A stretch of 64,000 bases of DNA from Myotis daubentonii (GCF_963259705.1 NC_081844.1:12509715-12573714); one strand, 5' to 3'. Shown: positions 1 to 11,013, counted from the stretch's first letter. Program-made: numbers and translations. The notes: generated by a model not told the origin, from the letters alone.

Positions 1-959
1 GCACGTCATTGAAAGATGTATTAGTGATGCAGTCACAATACTGTACATTTACATGTCAATCTCCACAATACTCCTATGAGATAGATGTCCACATGTTCCG
101 CATGAAAACACCTGCAAAAATACCCAGAATTTGACCTTAAGGTTGAAGTGAGTGATAAGGCATTTGGAGATGAAGGTAAGTTTACAGTATTTACACCTCC
201 TGTCCGTCATTTCCCCTTTCTATCTTATTCTTCATCTCCAGAAAGTGGAATTGTACAACAAGTTTCAGAATTCCTCCGCGGTGGGACAGCTGCACCATTG
301 TGTTATTATGCCTCCATTTCTACATTAAGAATTTTCACTTTACCGATGGACAAACCAAAATTAAAAATCCACCCTGTATCTCATCTTTCAGCTACCTGTA
401 CAAACAGCTATAAAACTTAAATGCACACTGCTGTATTTCTATTTTGGTTGATTTCATAAATGTACTTCTCTACATATGTCTTTACTATTTCTTTTCCTTT
501 TCACTAGTGAGGGCTTCCCACCTTAACCAGAACTCATAGAAGAGAGAAGAGAGAGAAAACAGACCATTAAACTGGGGACTTGCACCCCAATGTGCACATC
601 ATTTTTCTTAGGCTTCAGTTTTTGCCATATGTAAGATTTGAATCTTCACACATCCTGAAAAATGATTTGGTCTACATAAATTATTTGTTCTTAGAAGCCA
701 TTAAAGCTTGCCTAAAACTGTGATAATTATAACAAAAGTTCCTATAGCACAGACAATGTCCTGAGTACTTTTCTAAGAACATTGTATAGAGTCATGAGAT
801 GAGCTGAGATGGATCTAATAATCAAAGGTCTGGGACCCAGATACAAGTGACCCGGCACTTTTGGCCCTGAGCAGTCATTTCAGCACACCCTAAACTGCCT
901 CCCTTTCTTCTGAATGGCTCTTAGGAAGAGAGGCCAGCATACCCACTAGCCCAGAGGCA
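1..959. other. No recognised feature
   Basis: AT-rich sequence. I recognise no repeat family, exon or RNA gene. Short open frames here show no known motif. Confidence 0.5.
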
Positions 960-1718
960 AGGGTTGCTTTTGTCTATCTCCCCTTCCTTATCTTACATTC
1001 TGTCTTCTATCCTCTGCACTAAGGCTTCTGTCCCTACCACTTTACTGAAAGGGTTTCTGTCAAGGTTATTAACAATCTCCATGTTACCAAATCTCATGGT
1101 TACAGGCACTTCTTTGGTTTTATCTTCCTCTGCTTCCCAAAGGCATTTGAAATGGCTGATCACCAAATCCCCATTGAGACCCTTTTTTTTCCTTGACCCA
1201 TGATTGGTTTCCTTCCAACCTTTTTAGCCATTACTCTGTTCCCCTTGTTGGCTTCTCCTCCCAGACCACCCTCTAAATATTAGCATGATCTGTCTTCTTG
1301 GCCTCTGTCCTGGACCCCCTTCTCACTCTTCCAGACAACCGCATATACCATTTCCAGATATTTACAGATGCAAATGCCATGTATTTACCAGGGGCTGCCA
1401 AATCTAGATCTCCAGCTCTGTCCTCCCCCCTCCCCCTGAACTGTAGACACACACACCTCTACTGCCTACTTGACATTTTTACAGTATACAATAAGCATTT
1501 CAAACAAGCACTGCCAGAATACAAGTCTTGATACCACATCCTCTCCACCTTGACTAATGCTGTTTCTCTGCTAGGAACATCACCATCCACTCACCCACCC
1601 CACCCAACATTCTGCCAATCCCATTCTTCTTTCCTCAGCCAGTAAATAGTTCTTTCAAAAACAATTTAGATGTAACTGCCTTCAGGAAGGCTTCCCTGAT
1701 TTTTAAAAAAATATTTTG

Positions 1719-1940
1719 CTCTACCATATCCAGTTTGGTTCAGTAGAGAGAGAGCCTGTGGACTGAAGGGTCCCCAGATCAATTCAGGTCATGGGCACAT
1801 GACCTGGTTGGTGCATGTGTGCGAGAAACCAATCAATGTGTCTCTCTCACATTGATGTTTCTCTCTGACTCTCCCCCTTCTTGCTGCTCTCTCTAAAAAT
1901 CAATGGAAAAATATCCTCAGGGGAGGATTAACAACAAAAA
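1719..1940 (+). mobile_element. VES-related SINE, older type
   Basis: tRNA-related head (CCAGTTTGGTTCAGTAGAG), a TC-rich body and AAAAATCAATGGAAAAATAT, ending in a CCTCAGGGGAGGATTAA tail typical of the older bat subfamily. It lies within the L2 relic. Confidence 0.75.
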
Positions 1941-1965
1941 GTTTACTCTTTGCTTATTTATTTAT

Positions 1966-2084
1966 TTTAAAATATATTTTTATTGATTTCAGAGAGGAAC
2001 CCAGGCATGTGCACTGACAGAATTGAACCGGGACCTCCTGGTTCATAGGTCAATGCTCAACCACTGAGCTACACCAGCTAGGCC
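1966..2084 (-). mobile_element. VES SINE, 'TTGAGCAT' head type, internally shortened
   Basis: On the minus strand it reads GGCCTAGCTGGTGTAGCTCA, then a TTGAGCATTGACCTATGAACC head, then jumps to the CTCTGAAATCAATAAAAATA tail. The middle of the SINE is missing. It abuts the preceding + strand SINE, giving a head-to-head-like pair. Confidence 0.75.
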
Positions 2085-2560
2085 ACGGATATTTTTTTCC
2101 ATTCTCTACTCACCTTACCCTGAGCTGGGTGCCCTTCCTAAATATTCTCAATAAATTTAATATGCTTCTCTGTTCCTAGATTATGTTTAAATTATCTAAA
2201 TATGTGTCTGTTATTAGACTGAGTTCTCTGAGGATAGGAAGTATGTCCTCATATCATCAGTCACATAATTTGTTGGATTAATGGATGAATGAATAAATCT
2301 CTCTGGCTTGGGAAGAAAACCAGTGGAATGTTGGCTCCTTAAAGCTTGCCATATCATAAATTTTTTTTGTTGTTGTTGTTGTTTTTGTTATTTGTGTGTT
2401 TTTTTTTGCCTAGCTATTCAGACCCCATTGCCAATTTATTGAGTATCCTTCAAGAGATATTTTAAGCATTTTTATACATGATTTTTTTCACACAAATGGT
2501 AACATACTTTATATAATTTTCTGCACATCTTTTTTATTTTTAATTTAATTTAATTTTTTG

Positions 2561-2785
2561 TTAATCCTCACCTGAGGATATTTTTCCATTGATTTTTAGA
2601 GAGAATGGAAGGGAGGAGGAGAGACACACAGAGAGAAACATCAATGTGAGAGAGACACATAGATTGGTTGCCTCCCGCACGGGCCCTGGCCTGCAACTGA
2701 GTTATGTGCCCTTGAGTAGAATTGAATCTGGGACCCTTCAGTCTGTGGACCGATGCTCTATTCACTGAGCCAAACTGGTTAGGGC
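2561..2785 (-). mobile_element. VES-related SINE, older type
   Basis: The minus strand starts GCCCTAACCAGTTTGGCTCA and ends in a palindromic ATATCCTCAGGTGAGGATTAA-like tail. It is nearly full length. Confidence 0.85.
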
Positions 2786-2793
2786 TTTTTTTT

Positions 2794-2880
2794 AAATTAT
2801 TATTAGTTAAGGTATTACAAATATGTCCTCATCCCCCCCATTAACCCCCAACCTCCCTCCAGCCCCCCCGCCCCGCACAT
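2794..2880 (-). mobile_element. L1 3' end fragment
   Basis: The pattern 'TTAAGGTATTACAAATATGTCC' followed by a C-rich run matches the antisense L1 3' UTR seen again at about 60286-60500. No coding sequence. Confidence 0.5.
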
Positions 2881-3196
2881 ATCATAAATGTTTTTACTCA
2901 TGCTTCTTATCCCTGGAAGAAAGAGGCTTTTTACAAATTATGTTGGTCATTCTGATCTATATTAGTTAGGCCATAGTTGGTTAAATATGTAAGTTGCTTA
3001 TAGATAGATTCATCTCAACTATTTCTAACTGTTCCTTTGTCCCTGAATACATATTATACAAGACAATTCTATAGGGCACTGTTCTCTCATTCACTTGATC
3101 CACCTGCTTTCATGAAAGCATTTTTTTATGTGAGCTGCTAGCCAAACTTCAACACCTGGCCACATGTAACATGCTCCCTGCAGAACTGAGTTTAAC
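2881..3196. other. No recognised feature
   Basis: Nothing recognised between the L1 tail and the Helitron fragment. Confidence 0.4.
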
Positions 3197-3539
3197 TTAG
3201 GCACACAGGAGGAAAACTGGCTGTGGGTTTTCCTGGTGAAGTCCCGGAGAATCTATAAGTCCTGGAAGTGTTCTACTTCCAGTCTGACCTGGGCGGCACC
3301 AATGACACCCACAATCTTGCCAGCAGAATGGAGACAAGAGAGGCTCCCACCACCACCGCTGTGCTTGCCAGCCCTGAGCCTGGCTTCTGGCTGAGCGTCG
3401 CACCCCCTGTGGGAATGCACTAGCCATCAGGGGGCAGCTCTTATGTTGAGCATCTGCCCCCTGGTGGTCAATGTGCATCATAGTGACGGGTTGTTCTGCT
3501 GTTCAGTCAATTTGCATATTAAGGTTTTATTATATAGGA
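3197..3539 (-). mobile_element. Helitron (HeliBat-type), 5' part
   Basis: The minus strand begins at 3539 with TCCTATATAATAAAACC, the Helitron 5' end, followed by the family block containing paired CCACCAGGGGGCAG and CTGCCCCCTGGTGGT arms. The 3' hairpin and CTAG are absent. About 3197-3320 does not match the other copies in the window and could be unrelated or captured sequence, so the left boundary is uncertain. Confidence 0.7.
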
Positions 3540-3606
3540 TGATGAGAGAAGAAAGTTGTTCTTTTTCCTTGAAGTTAGATAAACACAACCTTCCTCTACA
3601 CTGAAC

Positions 3607-3622
3607 AAGAAGTGACACTGTT
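3607..3622. repeat. Target-site duplication of HAL1-type copy A (left)
   Basis: AAGAAGTGACACTGTT is repeated exactly at 6352-6367, right after the element's poly-A. The perfect 16-bp duplication fixes both ends of the insertion. Confidence 0.9.
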
Positions 3623-5033
3623 GGAGAGAACCAAGATGGCAGCATAGGTAAACACCTGTACTTGCTGCCTCTCACAACCACATCAAAATTACAACTAAAA
3701 GACAGAACAGCTATTACCCAGAACCGTGGGAAAGCAGGCTGAGTGGAAGTACTACAACCAGAGAGGTGAAGGAGAAAGCGCATTGAGACTGGTAGGAGGT
3801 GCAGAGGCGTGGAACAGGCTGGCACCCGAGTGCGCTGCTTTTTTAATCGGGAGGGAGACACAAGCTCCCGCTTGCTCTGAACTCCAGTTCCGGGTGAGAC
3901 TCTGGGGGACCCAGACACATACCGGGAGAAACTGGACTGTCTGGCATTGGGGCAGGATGCGAGGGCAGCTTTCTTTCAGATGGAGGTGCTTGCAGCAGTC
4001 ATTGTTCCTGCGCTGGGACCTCTCTGGTGCAGGGCTGACTGGCAGCCATTGTTTTTTGCTCCACCCTGGTGATTCCCTGAGACCCCGCCCCACCCAATTT
4101 ACAACCCCAGTGGCTTTTGCATATGAATGGCCTGTCCTCTCTCAGCCTAAAACCTGTCAAACAGGCAGCAGCTGGGTCAGGGAGCCCCAAAGCTATCAAA
4201 AGAAGGCCCAAGGCTGGCAGCAGCAGCCTGCCTTGCTTCACAGCTGGGCTTCATCTGGGCACTGCTAAACCCAATACAAAGAAGAGGAATCTGTTGATCT
4301 TTCTGTAGCTCCTGCTGGCTGGCCCCAGGCAGTGGTTGACTTTGCACCTCCTTAGAGATCCAAGAGCCAGTGTACCCAGTGGTCAGTGTGAGATCATACC
4401 AGATTACAACTCTTCACATCTATAAGTGACACACTCAAGGGGCAGACTCAGTGAGCACCAAAGCCCCACTGAAGCAAGTCTTGCTCCATAAGGATTTTTC
4501 CTGCAGAGCAGCTCTCCACTGTAGTCACAGCTGGTCCCCACAGCCAATTGGCCTGGAGGTCAATTCCTCCCAGTGACACCAACAGCAATCAAGGCTCAAC
4601 TACAACAAGACTGTGCACACAGCCCACAAAGGGGTGCACCTAGAATGTCCACCTCAGGTGATTGGGGAGGCTGAGCCACTGGGTCCTATAGGACAACTAT
4701 TACACAAGGCCATGTTATCAATTCAGGGAGACTTAGCAGCTACCTAATACATAGAAACAAACATAGGAAAGCAGCCAAAATGAGGAGACAAAGAAACATG
4801 TCACAAATGAAAGAAATGGAAGAAAGCAAAATACTGGATATAGAGGTCAAAACCATGGTTGTAAGGTTACTCAAGAATCTTCTAGAAACCTCTGAGTAAC
4901 AGTGAGACCTTCAAGGATCTTAGTGGGAATGCCAAAAAAAAAAAAAAAAAAAATGGAAAAGGTCCAGTCAGAAATTAAGCATACACTGACTGAAATAAAG
5001 AATAATATACAGAGATTCAACAGTAGACTAGAG

Positions 5034-5185
5034 CAGTGGTCAGCAAACTGCGGCTTGTGAGCCACATGCCGTTCTTTGGCCCCTTGAGTGTGGCCATGAA
5101 GTTTCAATCGCACTGTACGTGTGCGCCCGCACGTGGTATTTTGTGGAAGAGCCATACTCAAGGGGCCGCAGTTTGCTGACCACTG
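5034..5185. mobile_element. Non-autonomous hAT element, 152 bp
   Basis: The ends are inverted repeats, CAGTGGTCAGCAAACTGCGG and its exact complement. The 8-bp target GACTAGAG is duplicated perfectly at 5026-5033 and 5186-5193. A second internal inverted pair (CCCTTGAGTGTGG / CCATACTCAAGGG) lets most of the element fold. It has no transposase and is inserted in ORF1 of HAL1-type copy A. Confidence 0.9.
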
Positions 5186-5762
5186 GACTAGAGGATCCCA
5201 AGAATCAAGTCAAAGATTTGAAATACGAGGAAGCAAAAAACACCCAACCAGAAAAGCAAAAGGAACAAAGAATACAAAAATATGAAGATAGTGTAAGGAG
5301 CCTATGGGACAACTTCAAGCATACCAACATCTGAATTAGGGGGTGCCAGAAGAAGAGAGAGAGCAAGATATTAAAAACGTATTTGAAGAAATAATGACAG
5401 AAAACTTCCCCTACCTGGTGAAAGAAGTAGACTTACAATTCCAGGAAGCACAGAGAACCCCAAACAAAAGGAATCCAAAGAGGACCACACCAAGACACAT
5501 CATAATTGAAATGCCAAGGGCAAAAGACAAAGAGAGAATCTTAAAAGCAGCAAGAGAAAACAGTTAGTTACCTACAAGGGAGTACCCATATGATTGTCAG
5601 CTGATTTCTGAACAGTAACTGTACAGGCCAGAAGGGAGTGGCAAGAAATATTCAAAGTGAATAATAGCAAGAACCTACAACCAAGATTATTCTACCCAGC
5701 AAAGCTATCATTTAGAATTGAAGGTCAGATAAAGATCTTCACAGACAAGAAAAAGCTAAAGA

Positions 5763-5978
5763 CCCTGACTGGTTTGGCTCAGTGGATAGAGCGTCGGCCT
5801 AGGGACTGAAAGGTTCCAGGTTCAATTCTGGTCAAGGGCATGTACCTTGGTTGAGGGCATATCCCCAGTGAGGGGTGTGTAGGAGGCAGCTGATCGATGT
5901 TCCTCTCTCATCAATATTTCTAACTCTCTATCCCTCTCCCTTCCTCTCTGTAAAAAGTCAATAAAATATATATTATTG
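5763..5978 (+). mobile_element. VES SINE inside HAL1-type copy A
   Basis: It starts CCCTGACTGGTTTGGCTCAG and runs to AAAAAGTCAATAAAATATAT. It interrupts the ORF1 C-terminal codons. About 25-30 bp of ORF1 present in the sister copies are missing at the insertion point, and I see no target duplication. Confidence 0.85.
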
Positions 5979-6389
5979 AAATGCTGAAGGGTATTCTTTA
6001 AGAAGAGGAAGAAGAAGAAAAAGGTAAAAATAAAAATTATGAACAACAAAGTGACAACAAATGCATATCTATCAACAAGTGAATCTAAAAATCAAATGAA
6101 TAAAAATCTGATGAACAATAAACTGGTGAATGTAATAGAATATGGGGCATGAAAGGAAGTGGACTGACAATTCTCGGTGGGAAAGGGGTGTGGGGGGGCG
6201 GGAAGAGATTGGACAAAGATCTTATATCTATGGATGAGGACAGTGGGAGGGCGAAGGCCTGGAGTGGGGTGGGAACTGGGTGGAGGGAAGCTATGGGGGG
6301 GAAAAAGAGGGACATCTGTAGTAATCTGAACAATAAAGATTAAAAAAAAAAAAGAAGTGACACTGTTTAGAAGCTTCTTTCCTCTAGGC

Positions 6390-6612
6390 CAGTGGTTCTC
6401 AACCTTCTTAATGCCACATCCCTTTAAGACAGTTCCTCATGCTGTGGTGACCCCCAATTTCATTGTTACAAATTGAACATAATTAAAGCATAGTGATTAA
6501 TCACAAAAACAATATGTAATTATATATGTGTTTTCTGATGGTCGTAGGCGACCTCTCTGAAAGGGTCGTTCGACCCCCAAAGGGGTCGCGACCCACAGGT
6601 TGAGAAACGCTG
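6390..6612 (+). mobile_element. SPIN-type hAT element (non-autonomous)
   Basis: The ends are CAGTGGTTCTCAACCTTC and the complement-like CACAGGTTGAGAAACGCTG. The internal sequence CAATTTCATTGTTACAAATT and GGGTCGTTCGACCCCCAAAG is the signature of the SPIN non-autonomous family, known from bats and several other tetrapods. The flanks CTCTAGGC and TTCTCGGC fit an 8-bp duplication with two changes. No transposase. Confidence 0.85.
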
Positions 6613-6974
6613 TTCTCGGCAGTTGGAACTAGGGGGTGGGAGGAACGGGGAGTGGGGGACGGTTTGTCTAGGAAACATCATGAACTCAAGGGTGAAATAA
6701 GTCCCTGATCAGAAAATGATAGAGTTTAAAATATTGGCAAACCATACCTATGCTTTCTGATATGGAGCAGGTTCAGGAGCTTTACAGGGGAAAATTATAA
6801 GAATATTTTTATGTACTTTCTTCATATCTACAGACTTGGCCTGGAAGGCAGTTTCCCAAAACTCTGCAAAATCTAGATTACAATGACAATTCACACCACA
6901 ATATTGAAAGCGTAGAACTCACTATCAAATCACCAAAAATCCTACACTAGCAGGTGTTTAAGAAAAACTATAGT
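6613..6974. other. No recognised feature
   Basis: Unique-looking sequence with a short G-rich stretch after the SPIN element. No gene seen. Confidence 0.4.
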
Positions 6975-7225
6975 GAATCTACCAGGTGGATTATTATGTA
7001 GTCAAATGACTGTAAAAACAGAAGAAATTGCTCGTGCTTTAGGAGCAGGATATAAAAAATGAAGATACAATATGATCACAGTGTGTACAACAAATAACCC
7101 AAATATATGGAGCCAAAAAAGACAGGAAGGAAATGTACCAAGGTGTTCCCAGAAATGTTCCTGGCAGGGACACAATAGATAATTTTTTCTCCTTTTGACA
7201 TTTGTGTTTCTCTAAATATTGTATA
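6975..7225 (+). mobile_element. L1M-type 3' UTR relic
   Basis: A diverged copy of the ancient L1 3' UTR pattern: 'GACAGGAAGGAAATGTACCAA', then TTTTCTCC...TTTGTGTTTCTCTAAATATTG. Call from remembered consensus shape only. Confidence 0.45.
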
Positions 7226-7684
7226 ATCAACATATATTAAGGGGAAGAATAAACTTAATTTATAAAGTTATTCTAATGCTGGTATTAGAACATGATGACA
7301 AAAATCTACGTTATAGATTTTCCACATTGAAGTAAAAGTTGTCCATTATAACTGTTAATTAATCCCTGGTTTGACCATAAAACAGGAATGTTTTGTTTTG
7401 GTCATTTAACAGTGTGCATATGTAAAGATGGAGGAGAGATTAGTAAATTCATGCCAATACCTTCTGTTTGTAAATTGCAACCAAAATCTTGTTTTATGCT
7501 TTCATGGGAGGTAAAGTCTATAAATATATAAGCTGAATATCTCTTTGGTATAAAATGCAAACTTTGTGAAATTAAACATTATCTCTGAAATCTATTTTCA
7601 GTGCTCTTATTACTTGATCATAAATAACCTATAGTAAAGATAAACTGTTATCCAAATAAAGTTTTTTGAAGTATGAGTCTACTT
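7226..7684. other. No recognised feature
   Basis: AT-rich, no gene or repeat family recognised. Confidence 0.4.
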
Positions 7685-7699
7685 CCACACTGTAGTTTT

Positions 7700-7916
7700 A
7701 AAAATATATATATTTTATTGATTTTTTACAGAGAGGAAGGAAGAGGGATAGAGAGTTAGAAGCATTGATGTGAGAGAAACATCGATCAGCTGCCTCCTGC
7801 ACACCCCCTACTGGGGATGTGCCCACAACCAAGGTACATGCCCTTGACCAGAATCAAACCTGGGACCATTCAGTCTGCAGGCCGACGCTCTATCCACTGA
7901 GCCAAACTGGTTAGGG
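7700..7916 (-). mobile_element. VES SINE with perfect target duplication
   Basis: The minus strand starts GCCCTAACCAGTTTGGCTCA and ends in A-rich sequence. CCACACTGTAGTTTT is repeated exactly at 7685-7699 and 7917-7931 (15 bp). Confidence 0.95.
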
Positions 7917-8118
7917 CCACACTGTAGTTTTTTAGCTGACATTTGAGTTTAGCTATGACACTGGTATGTGTCTTATGCCTAAACACAGAAATGTATAGGC
8001 TCAAGGTTAGAAGGAACTTTAGGCATTAACTAGCCAAATTCTCACAATGGATACTTAATTTCCTTATGCAACATGCCTTTTGGTATTCATACAGCCGTAG
8101 CTTTAAAACTTCCATTCT

Positions 8119-8314
8119 AGTTCAGCCAGTATTGCTCAGTGGTTGAGCATAGAACTTTGAACCAGGAGGTCATGGTTAGATTCCCATGGGGGTTTCGGGC
8201 TCCATCCCAAGTAGGGAGTGTTCAGGGGCAGCCAATTGATGATTCTCTCTCATCATTTATCTCTTTCTCTCTCTCTTTCCTCTCTGAAATCAATAAAAAT
8301 ATATTTAAAAAAAC
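8119..8314 (+). mobile_element. VES SINE, 'TTGAGCAT' head type
   Basis: Head CAGTGGTTGAGCATAGAACT and GAACCAGGAGGTCATGGTT, tail CTCTGAAATCAATAAAAATA. Flanked by AACTTCCATTCT at 8107-8118 and 8315-8326. Confidence 0.9.
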
Positions 8315-8439
8315 AACTTCCATTCTGTATTGAAGTATTAAATGAAAAAGAGTCTGAACTAAAATTTATCCATATTTCTTCACAAATTAAAATGTATTTC
8401 AATGCTATTGCTTTCTCCTTTAAAAAAAAAATTATTTCG

Positions 8440-8654
8440 CCAAAACCGGTTTGGCTCAGTGGATAGAGCGTCGGCCTGCGGACTGAAAGGTCCCAGGTTT
8501 GATTCCGGTCAAGGGCATGTACCTGGGTTGCGGGCACATCCCCAGTAGGAGATGTGCAGGAGGCAGCTGATCGATGTTTCTCTCTCATTGATGTTTCTAA
8601 CTCTCTATCTCTCTCCCTTCTCTTCTCTGTAAAAAATCAATAAAAAATATATTT
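8440..8654 (+). mobile_element. VES SINE, young-looking
   Basis: GCGTCGGCCTGCGGACTGAA head, B-box-like GGTTTGATTCC and tail TCAATAAAAAATAT. The flanks share AAAAAAATTATTT. Very close to the copies at 33480 and 63233. Confidence 0.9.
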
Positions 8655-8663
8655 AAAAAAATT

Positions 8664-8828
8664 ATTTTTATTGATTTCAGAGAGGAAGAGAGAGGGAGAG
8701 AGATCGAAACATCAATGATGAGAGAGAATCATTGATTGGTTGCCTCCTACATATCCCCCATTGGGGAATCAAACCATGACCTCCGGGTTTATAGGTCAAC
8801 CATTACCACTGAGACAAGCCATCAGGGC
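8664..8828 (-). mobile_element. VES SINE, 'TTGAGCAT' type, shortened
   Basis: The minus strand reads GGCCCTGATGGCTTGTCTCA through to CTCTGAAATCAATAAAAA. Its tail meets the tail of the + strand SINE just upstream, so the two form an inverted pair joined at the A/T tracts. Confidence 0.85.
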
Positions 8829-9430
8829 CTTTCTCCTCTTATCTTTCCCTAAAGGTGCTCTGCTTTCACTCACAGGCAGTGGTGTGATGGAGCCAGCTTG
8901 TATTGCTTTCAGAACTGGTTGTTAAATTTTTAGGAATTTTGCAAGCTGGTTGTTGAAAAACAGCCATTTTTAAAAATTAAATTTTAAAAACATAATTAAA
9001 TTGCTTATATTATAAGCAAAGGTAATACGTACTGAAATCTCATCACTTCCTAATTATTTTCCTTACATTTTACTATTTTCTATGCTCTTGAGGTTCTTTA
9101 CATGTATTGTATCTGTGTGGTTGAAATTGGCCACAATGGGAATATTTATAAACCAGAAATCAGCAAGTACTAGAAGTTCAGTGCTCCCTCCCAAAAGCCT
9201 GAACACCCCCCCCCTCCCCCGCCTTGCAAAACAACTGGTTGTTAACCATTGCCAGCACATCACTGCCCATGAATTTATGGACTTACACATAAGCAAATCT
9301 CTGCCCTACCATTATACTCTGCTTTCCTTCCCAATCAGCTTATTTTTACCCTGAAGCATTTCTTCCCATTGACATGGTCCAGTTATGATGACCCTCATCT
9401 CCATGATGAGTCTGAACTTTTTATTTTACA
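8829..9430. other. No recognised feature
   Basis: Contains a short C-rich run near 9208-9225 and two AACTGGTTGTT-like motifs. No gene. Confidence 0.4.
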
Positions 9431-9721
9431 CTAGAGGCCTAGTGCACAAAATTCATGCATTGGGGGGTGGTCCTCTCAGCCCAGTCTGCACCCTCTCCAA
9501 TCCGGGACCCCTCAGGGGATGTCTGACGGCCGGGCCTAAACTGGCCGTCGGACATCCCTCTCACAACCTGGGACCACTGGTTCCTAACTGCTCACCTGCC
9601 TGCCTGCCTGATTGCCCCTAACTGCCCCCCCTTCCAGCCTAGTTGCCCCTAACTGCCCCCCCCCACGACCTGGTTGCCCCTTACTGCCCTGCCCCCCCCC
9701 TCAGCCGGCCTGGTCACCCCT

Positions 9722-10460
9722 TGCTGGGGTCCAACCCCAGCAGGTCCAGGGGTCCCCAAAGGTGTGGACGGAGTTGGCGAAGAAGGAGTGACACGGAGAC
9801 AGCGTTCATTTGATCAGCAGCCTAGCCAGGATCTCTAGCCAGGATCTCCAGCCAAGTTCTGGTCTGGATCTCCAGCAAAGTTCTGATTAGGATCTCCAGC
9901 CAGGTTCTGTCCAGGTTCTCCAGCCAGGTTCAGTCACCAGGTTCTAGTCAGGTTCTCTTGCCATTTTCTATAGTCAGGTTCAGTCCAGGATCTTTTGCCA
10001 TGTTCTCTCGCTAGGTTCTGTCTCTAGGTTCTGTTGCCAGTTTCTGTCCAGGATCTTTTGCCATGTTCTCTCCAGCAAAGTTCTTCTGTCTCTAGGTTCC
10101 GTGTAGGTTCTGTCTTCTAAGTTCTGTCTTATTACATCTGTATTTATACCAGTTGATTCCAATCCTATCAATCTCTATTCCAAAGATTAGGGCGTTTCTT
10201 ATCTCCATTCCAGGGAGTAAAGATTATGTAGCTTAAGCATGATTGTTCGTAGTTAAAGTGATTAATTACCCGCCTGGCACTTAGTTAAGAGGTTTTATTC
10301 CCTCCCTAACTTCAGGGGAAAATCCCTACCTGGGGAAACAACCTTTCTCAGAGACCTTGGTTAAAACACATAGTGCCAAGAAGGTGAGCAAACATATTAA
10401 GAACAGTATGCCATATATGCCAGGTCCCTTGAAACAGCAAGCATGGACCGGCTCCCGGCA
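9722..10460 (-). mobile_element. Solo LTR of an endogenous betaretrovirus-like element
   Basis: 739 bp with TG...CA ends and a perfect 6-bp duplication, ACCCCT, at 9716-9721 and 10461-10466. On the minus strand a TATA-like GGTATAAATAC lies at about 10139-10149. Downstream of it, about 9830-10100 is packed with irregular tandem copies of a unit resembling GAACCTGGCTGGAGATCC. A 6-bp duplication fits class II (beta-like) retroviruses. No internal genes remain, as expected after recombination between two LTRs. Confidence 0.8.
9830..10100 (-). repeat. Tandem repeat block inside the solo LTR
   Basis: Roughly 12-20 bp units alternating 'CCAGGATCT', 'CCAGGTTCTGT' and 'TTTTGCCATGTTCTC' forms on the + strand. 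The longer composite CAGGATCTTTTGCCATGTTC occurs twice (about 9987 and 10050). Confidence 0.7.
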
Positions 10461-10794
10461 ACCCCTTACTGCTCCCACTGCCAGACTGGTTGCCCCCAAC
10501 TGCCCCCCCCCCCCCGCCAGCCTGGTTGCCCCTAAATGCCAACCTCTGCCGGCCTGGTCACCCCTCAATAACCCCCCTGCCGGCCTGGTTGCCCACGCAG
10601 CCTGCTGCTCAGTCATTTGATCATCCCTCACTAACCCCCCTGCCGGCCTGGTCACCCCACGCAGCCTCTTCAGTTGCGCTGGTCACTTAGGCTTTTAGAT
10701 ATATAGATTTTCAATTTTAGGATGTTCACTAAAATATGCCTGTACCTTGGATGTGAACCTTGATTTCTATTGAGATGGCAAAATTGTCATGTTA

Positions 10795-10998
10795 GCCCTG
10801 ACCAGTTTGGCTCAGTAGCTAGAGTGTCGGCCTGTAGACTGAAGAGTCCCAGGTTCGATTCTGGTCAAGGACATGTACCTTGGTTTCGGGCACATCCCCA
10901 GTAGGGGGTGTGCAGGAGGCATCTCTCATGGATGTTTCTAACTCTCTATCCCTCTCCCTTCCACTCTGTAAAAAATTAATAAAATGTATATTTTTTAA
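10795..10998 (+). mobile_element. VES SINE with perfect target duplication
   Basis: GCCCTGACCAGTTTGGCTCA to AATAAAATGTATATTTTTT. Part of the middle (the GCAGCTGATCGATG segment) is missing. AAAATTGTCATGTTA is repeated exactly at 10780-10794 and 10999-11013. Confidence 0.95.
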
Positions 10999-11013
10999 AA
11001 AATTGTCATGTTA

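Larger units (their letters stand above)
960..2295 (+). mobile_element. L2-type LINE relic, interrupted by two SINEs
   Basis: The left part (about 960-1690) is a decayed L2/CR1-clade reverse transcriptase region. Around 1340-1480 the translated frame still recalls the core after the catalytic aspartates (YHFQIFTDANAMYL, then CLLDIF), with the YADD-type motif degraded to FTDA. The right part (about 2090-2295) resembles the L2 3' end, finishing near GATGAATGAATAAAT. Two VES SINEs separate the halves. No intact frame remains. The family call rests on recognising the reverse transcriptase and tail pattern, not on alignment. Confidence 0.55.
3623..6351 (+). mobile_element. HAL1-type (ORF1-only L1) element, copy A, full length but decayed
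   Basis: The element starts GGAGAGAACCAAGATGGCAG, an L1-type 5' end. A 5' UTR of about 1.15 kb is followed by an ORF1 whose ATG is at 4780. The frame stops soon after (GAGTAA near 4893) and carries a poly-A run at 4935-4953, a hAT insertion and a SINE insertion. Pieces of ORF1 are still visible: the RNA-recognition segment (MPEEEREQD from 5343) and a TPRHIIIEM motif near 5490. The ORF1 end passes straight into a G-rich 3' UTR and AATAAAGATT plus poly-A, with no ORF2. It is bounded by a perfect 16-bp duplication. By knowledge of the family it would have needed an L1 in trans to move. Confidence 0.8.
9431..10707 (-). mobile_element. Helitron (minisatellite type) split by a solo LTR
   Basis: The minus-strand 3' end at 9431 shows CTAG preceded by the degenerate stem GTGCACAAA/ATTCATGCA. 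The 5' end at 10707 reads TCTATATATCTAAAAGCC. Between them are imperfect units of about 32 bp (CCGGCCTGGTTGCCCCTAAC-like on the + strand), the same unit type as in the Helitron at 46995. A solo LTR sits inside. No replicase or helicase coding sequence. Confidence 0.8.

Noticed and set aside
3197..3330. Captured receptor gene fragment in a Helitron
   Set aside because: A minus-strand run (KIVGVIGAAQ) briefly looked like a class C receptor, but the similarity stops after a few residues.
3726..4268. 180-codon open frame on the + strand as a host gene
   Set aside because: It lies wholly in the 5' UTR of HAL1-type copy A and has no matching frame in the sister copies.
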